Source: Planktotalea sp.
Lineage (GTDB): Bacteria; Pseudomonadota; Alphaproteobacteria; Rhodobacterales; Rhodobacteraceae
NCBI RefSeq assembly: GCF_018607995.1
Contig: NZ_JABBAL010000023.1
Coordinates: 62,001 to 126,000, forward strand
Direction: 5' to 3'
DNA length: 64,000 nucleotides
Shown piece by piece: positions 55,502-63,102 of the stretch. The notes under the pieces were generated by a model. The model ran no database searches, was not told the DNA's origin, and saw only the letters and a list, made by a program, of their open reading frames with translations. The first letter of the stretch is position 1. Each line of letters starts with the position of its first letter. The translations under genes and the position numbers were made by a program.

Positions 55502-56857
55502 TTAACTGTCTAATTGTCCGGAGATCGCATCGATATCGAGCGACCCGAACAAGGCGTATAATTCAAATTGCAAACGCACGACGCGAAGCCTTGCGAGTTT
55601 CACATCTGTTCTTAGGGTATCGCGCCTTAAACGCGCTTCCATCGTTTGTGCTGCACCTACTCGTCCGGCTTGCTCACGATCTTGCGTTGCAACTAACGCT
55701 TGATCCGCCTTACGTAATTGACGCGACACCGCGCTCACTTGCGATTGCGCTTTTTTCATCGACGACATCAATCCGGTGTAGCGCTGACCCGCGAGATCTG
55801 TTGCTTGCTTCACACGTGCTTGAGCGATCTGAATACGCAAATCCGCTTCGCGCACTCTTGAGCGACGCACACCACCTTCATAGATGGACTGCGTTACATT
55901 CACGCCCAACTCAGAAGTCAAAACATCCGAGCCACCGCCAAACAGCGATCCATCCGTTTCCTCACTGGTCACATCGATCGAGAGACTCGCAGTCGGGTAG
56001 AAGTTACCCTTCTGACGCAACTGCTGCTTTTCCGCGACGATCACACCCGCTTTTGCCGCCTGCACTTCTGGCGACATGCTTTTGGCAGTGCCGCGCGAGA
56101 AAGTGCGCTTCAAACGGTTCATGTTGACAGAGGACAATCCGCGATCGCGAAACGCGACGTTTTCAAACCCTGGACCGGTAAAACGATACAGCTCGAACAA
56201 CGCTTCTGTCTTGCCTAACTCTGCATCAGCAAGATCAGACTTAGCGCCAAAGGTATTTCCCTGCGCGCGGAACAAGACATCGATCTCTTCACGACCCGCA
56301 TCAACCTGCGAGCTTAGCGCGCTTTCCAATTGTGAACGTGCCCGCACAAATGCTTTCGCGCGCTCTACACGCAACTGCGCTCGCGCTACGCCAGCAAATG
56401 CCGACGACATTCGCGCGGCCATGCGGTTGCGAACGACTTCAGCGCGTGCCTTCGCCAGCTCGGCTTCCGATTGCGCCAATCCCATTGATCGCCAACGCGG
56501 CAAATCAAAGATCGGCTGCACAACCGAGAAAGAAACAGTGGTCGTCGGGAAGGTACTAACGCCCGAACTAAAAGTAGTGTTGTCAGAGCTCTTAATCTCT
56601 TGACGGGTCTTCACGTAACTCACCGACAAATTCACGCGCGGATACCGCTCGCCTTTCGCTTGGCGAATAAGTTCCTCTGCGACGTCATCTTCAAGATCCA
56701 AAATCTCGAATTCGAGATCAAATGAGAGCATACGTTTATATGCTTGTGAAAGCGTGATAGTCTGCGCGCTGGCCAATTGGACACTAAAAAATACAAGACT
56801 GGCTCCGAGAATCCAGATGTATAAGAAGTGATTCAGCGTCCTAAAGGATTTCAACAT
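55502..56857 (-). CDS. TolC family outer-membrane channel protein
   Basis: The protein is 451 residues, normal for the family. A signal peptide (FLYIWILGASLVFFSVQLAS, then AQ) is followed by TITLSQAYKRMLSFDLEFEI, a typical TolC first helix. Coiled-coil helices and strands follow in two structural repeats, including YPRVNLSVSYVKTRQEIKSS, YPTASLSIDVTSEETDGSLF and TSELGVNVTQSIYEGGVRRS. TolC trimers form the outer-membrane and periplasmic conduit used by adaptors of the HlyD family. It is the first gene of the operon and has a ggaagg ribosome-binding site before ATG 56857. Its linkage to SapC, the giant protein and three adaptor-type proteins marks it as the exit duct for the giant protein (inference, strong). 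Confidence 0.92.
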   Translation of the reverse strand: MLKSFRTLNHFLYIWILGASLVFFSVQLASAQTITLSQAYKRMLSFDLEFEILDLEDDVAEELIRQAKGERYPRVNLSVSYVKTRQEIKSSDNTTFSSGVSTFPTTTVSFSVVQPIFDLPRWRSMGLAQSEAELAKARAEVVRNRMAARMSSAFAGVARAQLRVERAKAFVRARSQLESALSSQVDAGREEIDVLFRAQGNTFGAKSDLADAELGKTEALFELYRFTGPGFENVAFRDRGLSSVNMNRLKRTFSRGTAKSMSPEVQAAKAGVIVAEKQQLRQKGNFYPTASLSIDVTSEETDGSLFGGGSDVLTSELGVNVTQSIYEGGVRRSRVREADLRIQIAQARVKQATDLAGQRYTGLMSSMKKAQSQVSAVSRQLRKADQALVATQDREQAGRVGAAQTMEARLRRDTLRTDVKLARLRVVRLQFELYALFGSLDIDAISGQLDS

Positions 56858-56941
56858 TTAGCTACCTTCCAAGGCACGAGAATTAGGTGCGATACTCGTC
56901 TATGGAAAGAAAATATAGAAAAATCAAGTGTTAAGGGCAAT

Positions 56942-56987
56942 TTGACGAAGCGTCAAAGCACCAATTGACGAAGCGTCAAAGCACCAA
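56942..56987. promoter_or_regulatory. Two tandem palindromic sites upstream of the export operon
   Basis: A 23-bp unit is repeated exactly twice, head to tail (56942-56964 and 56965-56987). Each contains the perfect palindrome TTGACGAAGCGTCAA, with arms TTGACG/CGTCAA. The centres are 23 bp apart, about two helical turns, as expected for cooperative binding of a dimeric regulator. The sites are 85-130 bp upstream of the tolC-like ATG. Each arm also reads TTGACG, so they could overlap a -35 element; a weak candidate TTGATT and CATAGA pair with 17 bp spacing lies nearer the gene. The regulator is unknown. Confidence 0.7.
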
Positions 56988-57021
56988 TTCCATCGCTTGC
57001 TCTCCTTTCGCGCTTCCAGCG

Positions 57022-57493
57022 TGAAGATGTTGTTAGAAACAATGCGCCACAGCCTCCGCAAGCGCAATGAAATCAGCCTTCATACCGCACAGAGTTGACG
57101 CCATTCGGCGAGAGCCAGGGCGCGTTTGAATTTGAAATTTTCTCAACTGTAGAAGTGGCGTTCTTGGTTGAAGTGGTTGTAAACTGAAGAATGAACGGCA
57201 ACGAGTTCCTGCAAAGTTCGCGTTCGGCGGAAGCGCAGCATTGCCCGTTCTCGCCGACGAAAAGGCAAGTGTGAATTCTCGGCTCTGTTATTCTTCCAAC
57301 GACCCGTTTCTTATCGTTCAGCATTGCCGATGACCTTCATCGCAGCGCCATAAAATTGCAGTGGATAAGTCACGATGACATATAGTCGACCATATAGTTT
57401 CTTGTTTTACTGAGGAATTTCAATGCAGCTTTGCAATCTCGGCGTTTGATTACATAGATTTCCAACACTTCGCCTTCGTGATCAACCGCCCGC
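57022..57493 (-). mobile_element. IS6-family insertion sequence relic, 3' part only (copy 2)
   Basis: This 472-bp segment is the same as 18852-19323 in sequence and orientation, including the frameshift and both in-frame stops of the transposase relic. It starts at the same outer IS end and stops abruptly inside the transposase frame at 57493. The N-terminal coding part and the other IS end are missing. The 156 bp from there to pobA (57649) show nothing else recognisable. It marks the right boundary of the export locus and lies 35 bp from the tandem palindromes that probably control the operon. Confidence 0.9.
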
Positions 57494-57648
57494 ACCAGAG
57501 GCTATCATCCCGATGGACCAAAGGCCAAGCATGCACTAGCTTTCAAATTGGACCACTCAAACGGGGCTACTCAATAGGGCCATAACCTAATAGAACGCTT
57601 GCGATCCTTAAGCATGCTAAAAACACTAAACAAATCAGAAAGACATCC

Positions 57649-58818
57649 ATGAAAACTCAAGTCGCAATTATCGGGGGCGGACCGTCCGGGCTTTTGCTGG
57701 CGCGGCTCTTACAAACACGCGGGATCGAAAGTGTTGTGCTCGAACGCAAAACAAAAGCCTATGTATTAGGACGCATACGAGCTGGCGTTCTTGAACAAGG
57801 GCTTGTGAGCCTGATGGAACAAGCGGGTTGCGCCGATCGCTTGCATGCCGAGGGCATCATTCACGATGGAACATTAATTTCTTACGGTGATGAGATGTTT
57901 CGCATCAACTTTACCGAACATGCGGGTAAGCCCGTTATGGTCTACGGACAAACCGAAGTGACCCGTGATTTATACAGCGCGCTTGAACAAAGCAGTGCTC
58001 CGATCGTTTTTAATGCTGAAGATGTGGTGATCCAAAATGCAGATACCGACAAACCGCATGTCACTTACGTTGTTGATGGGAAAGCTAATCATATCGACTG
58101 TGAGTTTGTTGCTGGCTGCGATGGCTTTCACGGGGTTAGCCGCCAAACCATTCCCATAGAGGTGCGGCGCGAATATGAGAAAGTCTATCCTTTTGGATGG
58201 CTTGGTATTCTGTCAGAAACCCCGCCCGTCAATCACGAACTGATCTACGCCAATTCACCCCGCGGATTTGCACTTTGCTCAATGCGTAACGAGAACCTGA
58301 GCCGCTATTACATACAATGTTCGCTGAATGATAAGCCCGAGAACTGGAGCGACGACGCGTTCTGGCACGAGCTAAAACGCCGCATTCCAGCAGATCAGGC
58401 GAACAAACTTGTCACAGGACCCAGCATCGAAAAAACTATTGCGCCACTTAGATCTTTTGTGACGGAGCCTATGCGCTGGGGCCGCTTGTTTCTTTGTGGC
58501 GATGCAGCCCATATCGTGCCACCGACAGGTGCCAAAGGGCTAAACACAGCTGCCTCCGATGTTCACTACCTCTACAATGGATTGCGCGACTATTACGAAA
58601 ATCAAAGTAGTGAGGGTATCGACACCTATTCAGCCAAGGCTCTTTCACGGGTCTGGAAAGCTGAACGCTTCAGCTGGTGGTTCTCGTCTTTGATGCATAG
58701 CTATCCCGACCAATCAAAATTCGACCAAAAAATGCAAATCGCTGAGTTAGAGTTTTTGCGCTCAAACAAAGCCGCGCAGCAGGCAATGGCAGAGAACTAT
58801 GTTGGGTTGCCCTATTGA
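57649..58818 (+). CDS. pobA: 4-hydroxybenzoate 3-monooxygenase
   Basis: The protein is 389 residues, the standard PobA length. FAD motifs are IIGGGPSGLLLARLLQ at the N-terminus, CEFVAGCDGFHGVSRQTIP in the middle (the DG motif of flavin hydroxylases) and RLFLCGDAAHIVPPTGAKGL near the end. IRAGVLEQG and the TYVVDG region also match PobA. It hydroxylates 4-hydroxybenzoate to protocatechuate with NADPH and oxygen, feeding the beta-ketoadipate pathway. The usual adjacent AraC- or IclR-type regulator gene is absent; the upstream side is the IS relic. Only a weak gaaag ribosome-binding site precedes ATG 57649. It appears intact. Confidence 0.93.
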   Translation: MKTQVAIIGGGPSGLLLARLLQTRGIESVVLERKTKAYVLGRIRAGVLEQGLVSLMEQAGCADRLHAEGIIHDGTLISYGDEMFRINFTEHAGKPVMVYGQTEVTRDLYSALEQSSAPIVFNAEDVVIQNADTDKPHVTYVVDGKANHIDCEFVAGCDGFHGVSRQTIPIEVRREYEKVYPFGWLGILSETPPVNHELIYANSPRGFALCSMRNENLSRYYIQCSLNDKPENWSDDAFWHELKRRIPADQANKLVTGPSIEKTIAPLRSFVTEPMRWGRLFLCGDAAHIVPPTGAKGLNTAASDVHYLYNGLRDYYENQSSEGIDTYSAKALSRVWKAERFSWWFSSLMHSYPDQSKFDQKMQIAELEFLRSNKAAQQAMAENYVGLPY

Positions 58819-59514
58819 AAGGACTGTTGCGATGTACCTCCGTTACGAGATCTAAAGCCAAAAACCCAGGCTGGTTCTATTTCATGTGCAATTTCTATCC
58901 GTCGAAAATCTTACCCCAAGTCTGGAAACTATATAAGTAGTAAGACACACCACTTTTTCGGGAACATTTTGTTTCTTTGTTCGCAGCTGAAATCCGACTG
59001 CGTCTTAGTTTCAATTTTCGATAGCAGCAGGACTCACATATTGTGGGCAAAGCGGGTTTTGCACTATTTGAAAAATAATCACCGTTATGGCCTCGAAGCA
59101 ATCTTCTTCTCCTTTCTGCAGTTCAAATGGTCGTTCTTCCATTGTTCTCACGATAAGATGGTAATCTTGGAATATCATCCAACGCGATCCGCAAGTGACG
59201 AAAACATGCCGCTCAGCTTCCTACCGTGATTTCTGGACATTGAAGCTGAGTGCGGCAGCTCGCACTCTCGGCTCATAGTTGCCATTAAATCGAATGCGGC
59301 ATCCTCGCTGAAATACCCAGTTTGTAATGCCAATTACGGTCCATACCAGACCTTCGCGCACTCTCGGCGATGCTGTGGTGCGGCGCGTGGAACCGGACTT
59401 TCGCTGCAATGACACAATCATGAGGTCAGCAAATTCACATACTGCAGACGAAGTTACCATTGTCGCGCAACGGCTTTTCTCTATCATCACCAAGCCAGGC
59501 TAAAGGATGAATGG
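58819..59514. other. Gene-free stretch after pobA
   Basis: About 700 bp, AT-richer than its surroundings, with no recognisable gene on either strand. Open frames of 60-90 codons at 58969-59229 and 59221-59493 have no family motif or ribosome-binding site. Confidence 0.55.
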
Positions 59515-59985
59515 ATGAAAATCATTATTCGAAAGGGATGTGATGCCGATGGAGCTGAAGCAATCAATGTGGTGCGTCGATCAATCTCCGAATTGTGCGT
59601 CGCAGACGCATGAAAGTGATGCTCGAAAAATTGCGGATTGGTTGTCCAACAAGACAGAAGCGACGTGGGGGAATGGCTCATGCGCGGCGATGCGACCGTG
59701 CTTGTAGGTATAAAAGCCAGTGAAATTGTTAGGGTCGGAATGGTAGATCACTATGGAGAAGTCTTGCTGAATTACGTTCGACCTGATGCTCGGTTCTCTG
59801 GCGTAAGCAAAGCGTTACTCGAATTTTTAGAGAGTGTGGCTGTCGAAATGGGCAGTCGAGAATGCGTATTGGAAAGCACCAAAACGGCCAAGAAATTCTA
59901 CGAAAGCTGTGGTTGCAAATCGACGAATGAAACCGGTCTGACGCTGGCGAAGCCGCTTCAGAGAGCTGTGGCTGATTGCAGGTAA
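59515..59985 (+). pseudogene. GNAT family N-acetyltransferase, frameshifted
   Basis: From ATG 59515 the first frame gives MKIIIRKGCDADGAEAINVV and RRSISELCVAD, then meets TGA. The next segment HESDARKIADWLSNKTEA is in a second frame. The rest (GEWLMRGDATVLVGI, HYGEVLLNYVRPDARFSGVS, ESVAVEMGSRECVLESTKTA and KKFYESCGCKS) returns to another frame and runs to TAA near 59985. This is the ordinary order of a GNAT acetyltransferase of about 155 residues. A 2-bp gain and a 1-bp loss would explain the two shifts. It stands alone between gene-free stretches, so there is no context for its substrate. Confidence 0.8.
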
Positions 59986-60434
59986 GGGCTCGAATCCGAC
60001 ATTCGCCGCGCGATGCATCAACCTCTGCAAACAACATTTTTTGATCTTTTCGATAATGGCGATGATCGTAAAAAGGAGCTGATAATGGCATTTGTTCGAA
60101 CTTGCAGCAGTATCGCTTTTGCAATGCAGCAGCTTTCACCAAAGCAACCATTCAAATTTGTTTCAAACACCTAACCGAAAACGCCCTTTTATTGCGAAGA
60201 GATCAAACCAACAAGACGCGGACATCGTCACCATTGCTTGTCGGGAGTTTTGTTAACACAGCATCCGTTTGCGCTACACGGCAGGGTTACTCTTGCGATT
60301 CAGCCTGTGTTACAGAATTAGACATTCACTTAGTTATGTAACGTAAAGTTATTATTTACGTCGTGCTGGAGCCAATTGATCACTCAGCTTTCCTCGAACC
60401 TTTCCAAAATGTATGGCCGTTCATAATGGCTTTG
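59986..60434. other. Gene-free stretch before urtE
   Basis: About 450 bp between the GNAT relic and the end of urtE. I see no gene, RNA or convincing terminator here. Short open frames lack any family feature. Confidence 0.55.
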
Positions 60435-61130
60435 CTACACCGAGACGACGCTCAATAGATCTTGCCGCGTAATTTCATCGGGTGATCCGCTTAGGACAAC
60501 CTCACCCCGGCGAAGCGCCACGAATTGATTGGCCAGTTTATAAGCAAATTCGAAATACTGTTCGACCAATACAATCGCCATATCGCCTTGATCGCGCAGA
60601 TGGCTGATCACTTCGCCGATTTGTTGGATTATGTTTGGTTGGATGCCCTCTGTCGGTTCATCAAGAAGCAGCAGTTTGGGTTTTGCAATCAGCGCGCGCG
60701 CGATGGCGAGTTGCTGTTGTTGCCCGCCTGAAAGATCGCCACCCCTTCGGGTTCCCATCTGCTTCAACACGGGAAACAGCTCATAAATATGGGCTGGAAT
60801 TTGGTGCTCAGAGCTGGGCAAACAGGCGAACCCAGTTTCCAAATTCTCACGTACAGTCATCAATGGAAAAATCTCGCGCCCTTGCGGTACATAACCAATG
60901 CCATTTCGCGCGAGCAAATGCGAAGGTAATTTTTCGAGATTTTCGCCGTCCAGCGACATCGTACCGCCAGATCGCGGATGGGCGCCAGAAATCGCCTTGA
61001 GCAAGCTGGTTTTTCCCACGCCATTGGTCCCCATCACGCAAGTGACTTCGCCCTGCGCCGCCTGCATCGAAATTCCGTGAAGGATTTGGGAATGCCCGTA
61101 ATGAAGCGTGACATCTTTTAGTTTCAGCAT
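60435..61130 (-). CDS. urtE: Urea ABC transporter ATP-binding protein UrtE
   Basis: The protein is 231 residues from ATG 61130, one base after the urtD stop; the frame is open upstream but would run into urtD. It begins MLKLKDVTLHYGHSQILHGI and has Walker A MGTNGVGKTSLLKAI, the Q-loop region GIGYVPQGREIFPLMTVREN, the ABC signature LSGGQQQQLAIARAL and Walker B LLLLDEPTEGIQPNI. The GIQPNIIQQI segment after Walker B is typical of UrtE rather than the branched-chain amino acid LivF. Together with UrtD it powers high-affinity urea uptake. It is the last gene of the urt unit on this strand. Confidence 0.92.
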   Translation of the reverse strand: MLKLKDVTLHYGHSQILHGISMQAAQGEVTCVMGTNGVGKTSLLKAISGAHPRSGGTMSLDGENLEKLPSHLLARNGIGYVPQGREIFPLMTVRENLETGFACLPSSEHQIPAHIYELFPVLKQMGTRRGGDLSGGQQQQLAIARALIAKPKLLLLDEPTEGIQPNIIQQIGEVISHLRDQGDMAIVLVEQYFEFAYKLANQFVALRRGEVVLSGSPDEITRQDLLSVVSV

Positions 61131-61131
61131 C

Positions 61132-61872
61132 TTAGCGCCCCAGATATACGTCAATGACGTCTTGGTTTGATGTTACATGATCTAAACTGCCTTCGGCGAG
61201 CACTGCGCCCTCGTGCAGGACTGTCACTTTGCAATTCAAGCGGCGCACAAATTCCATGTCGTGTTCGACTACGACCACCGCGCGCGTTTTGGCAGCTTCA
61301 ACGAGAATGGCCGTGGTTTGTTCTCGTTCCGCTGGCGTCATGCCTGCGGCAGGTTCATCGACCAACAGCAGGCGTGGCTCTTGCGCAAGCAACATACCAA
61401 TTTCCAACCATTGCTTTTGACCGTGGCTCAACTCGCCAGATTTGCGCGTCAATGCATTGCTTAGACCAATCTCTTTCGCCAATTCTACGACGTGCTCAAG
61501 ATCGTGCTCTGACGGACGATAGGCCAGCACAGCAAACCAACCGCGCGGTTTTTTGAGTGCCATGAGTAGGTTTTCTTCGACCGTTTGGTCCTCAAAAACA
61601 GTTGGTTTCTGAAACTTACGCCCAACACCAGCCTGAGCGATCTTCGCTTCGCTCATCTTCAACAGAGATTGCGATTTTTCGCCCCAAAGTACATGGCCTT
61701 CATCAGGTCGGGTCTTGCCTGTCACGACGTCCATAAATGTGGTTTTGCCTGCGCCGTTCGGCCCTATCACAGCACGCATCTCAGCGACACCGATGCGAAA
61801 GCTGAGGTTGTTGATTGCACGAAATCCGTCGAAGGAGACTGACACGCCGGAAACTTCCAAAAGTGTGCTCAT
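61132..61872 (-). CDS. urtD: Urea ABC transporter ATP-binding protein UrtD
   Basis: The protein is 246 residues. Walker A GPNGAGKTTFMDVVTGKTRP, the Q-loop region GVGRKFQKPTVFEDQTVEEN, the signature ELSHGQKQWLEIGMLLAQEP and Walker B LLLVDEPAAGMTPAE are all present. The SHGQKQWLEIGML form of the signature and FQKPTVFE are characteristic of UrtD. Its ATG at 61872 overlaps the urtC stop by 4 nt, and urtE starts 1 nt after its TAA, so the three are tightly coupled. It couples ATP hydrolysis to urea import through UrtB and UrtC. Confidence 0.93.
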   Translation of the reverse strand: MSTLLEVSGVSVSFDGFRAINNLSFRIGVAEMRAVIGPNGAGKTTFMDVVTGKTRPDEGHVLWGEKSQSLLKMSEAKIAQAGVGRKFQKPTVFEDQTVEENLLMALKKPRGWFAVLAYRPSEHDLEHVVELAKEIGLSNALTRKSGELSHGQKQWLEIGMLLAQEPRLLLVDEPAAGMTPAEREQTTAILVEAAKTRAVVVVEHDMEFVRRLNCKVTVLHEGAVLAEGSLDHVTSNQDVIDVYLGR

Positions 61873-63098
61873 TGTTTTGCCTCAGCCTCGCGCAAGGATC
61901 CTGCATCTGGGCCAAGATCTGCACCGTGACGATTGGGTGTGCGGCGCGCTGTCCACAGATCCACCAATCCGCCCATGCCTTTGGGCGCGAACAGCGTGAC
62001 GCCTACGAAGGACAAACCAAGCAGAACAAGCCACCAGTCGACCCATTTTATCGTGTAGAACCCAAGCTGGATATCGGGGGCCTGACCGCCTGTGAACCAC
62101 GTGGACAATAGGCTGACGAAGGCCGCACCGATCACGGCGCCATAAAGCCTGCCACGCCCACCAATCGCGACCCAAACCGCGAGGTAGATCGAGGCGATAG
62201 GCGCAATCTCGGCGGGGTTGATGATACCCGCTTGCGGATAATACAGCGCACCTGCGATGCCAGCAATCATTGCCGTCAGCGTGAAGATCATCAGTTTATA
62301 GATCTCGACCGAATAGCCAAGGAAACGCACGCGCGCTTCATTATCGCGAATGCCGCGAATAACGGAGCCAAACTTGCCACTCACAAGCCAAGCCGCGAGT
62401 AGATAACCTATCGCTAGCGCAAAAGCAGAACCCCAAAAGAACCAGAGTGAGACCACAGATTGTGGTGCGCTGACATTTGGCAGGTTTTGCAATCCTGAAA
62501 GTCCGTTGTTGCCCCTCAAGCCGCTGTCGTTTTGAAACAGGTAAAGCGCTAAGGCCAGCGTCATCGCTTGTGTGAGGATCGACAAGTACACCCCTGCAAC
62601 GCGGCTGCGAAACGCGAGCCAACCGAAGACCAAAGCCAAAAGGCCGGGCACAAGAACCACGAGGATCAATTGCAAGAACAAGCTATCCGCGAAACCCCAG
62701 ATCCAAGGGAACTCACTGGAGCCGACCACCCCGAAAATCTGGTTGCCGATGGCATCTACGACTTCGGTTGGCGTCGGCGGGATTTCTGCCTGCGAGAGCG
62801 ATTGCACCACGATCAGGCGCGTGCGTTCATACATCAGCCACATGCCGATCATGTATCCACCAATCCCGAAAAAGGCGAAGTGCCCAAGACTGAGGATTCC
62901 CGTGAAGCCCCAGACCAAATCCATCGCGACTGCGACAAGGCACAGACAAAGCGTTTTGCCCAAAGTCTTAACGAAGCTGGTGGAAATCACCCCAACGCCA
63001 AACCCTTCAGACAGAACCGTGACCACTAAAGTGAACAAGGCAAGCAATGCGAGGAAGAGCAAGACCGACGGGTTGCGAGCGATAAATGAGCGTTGCAT
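61869..63098 (-). CDS. urtC: Urea ABC transporter permease UrtC
   Basis: The protein is about 409 residues from ATG 63098; a GTG at 63119 would overlap urtB and is less likely. It is a polytopic inner-membrane protein of the LivM type, with the segments LCLCLVAVAMDLVWGFTGIL, SLGHFAFFGIGGYMIGMWLM, ALYLFQNDSGLRGNNGLSGL and GSVIRGIRDNEARVRFLGYS. The last is the conserved EAA-like coupling loop that contacts the ATPases. The NNGLSGLQN segment and the long form fit UrtC. The urtB stop lies 4 nt upstream of this start. It forms the urea channel with UrtB. Confidence 0.92.
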   Translation of the reverse strand: MQRSFIARNPSVLLFLALLALFTLVVTVLSEGFGVGVISTSFVKTLGKTLCLCLVAVAMDLVWGFTGILSLGHFAFFGIGGYMIGMWLMYERTRLIVVQSLSQAEIPPTPTEVVDAIGNQIFGVVGSSEFPWIWGFADSLFLQLILVVLVPGLLALVFGWLAFRSRVAGVYLSILTQAMTLALALYLFQNDSGLRGNNGLSGLQNLPNVSAPQSVVSLWFFWGSAFALAIGYLLAAWLVSGKFGSVIRGIRDNEARVRFLGYSVEIYKLMIFTLTAMIAGIAGALYYPQAGIINPAEIAPIASIYLAVWVAIGGRGRLYGAVIGAAFVSLLSTWFTGGQAPDIQLGFYTIKWVDWWLVLLGLSFVGVTLFAPKGMGGLVDLWTARRTPNRHGADLGPDAGSLREAEAKQ

Positions 63099-63102
63099 GT
63101 GA

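Noticed and set aside
28415-56857. A standard LapA/BapA-type type I secretion locus.
   Set aside because: No ABC ATPase with a C39-like domain is present, nor LapD or LapG homologues. The SecA-like and M50-HlyD genes are not parts of that system.
59221-59493. A 90-codon minus-strand frame between pobA and the GNAT relic.
   Set aside because: It has no recognisable motif or ribosome-binding site and looks like intergenic sequence. A dispersed intergenic repeat is possible but I could not verify it.
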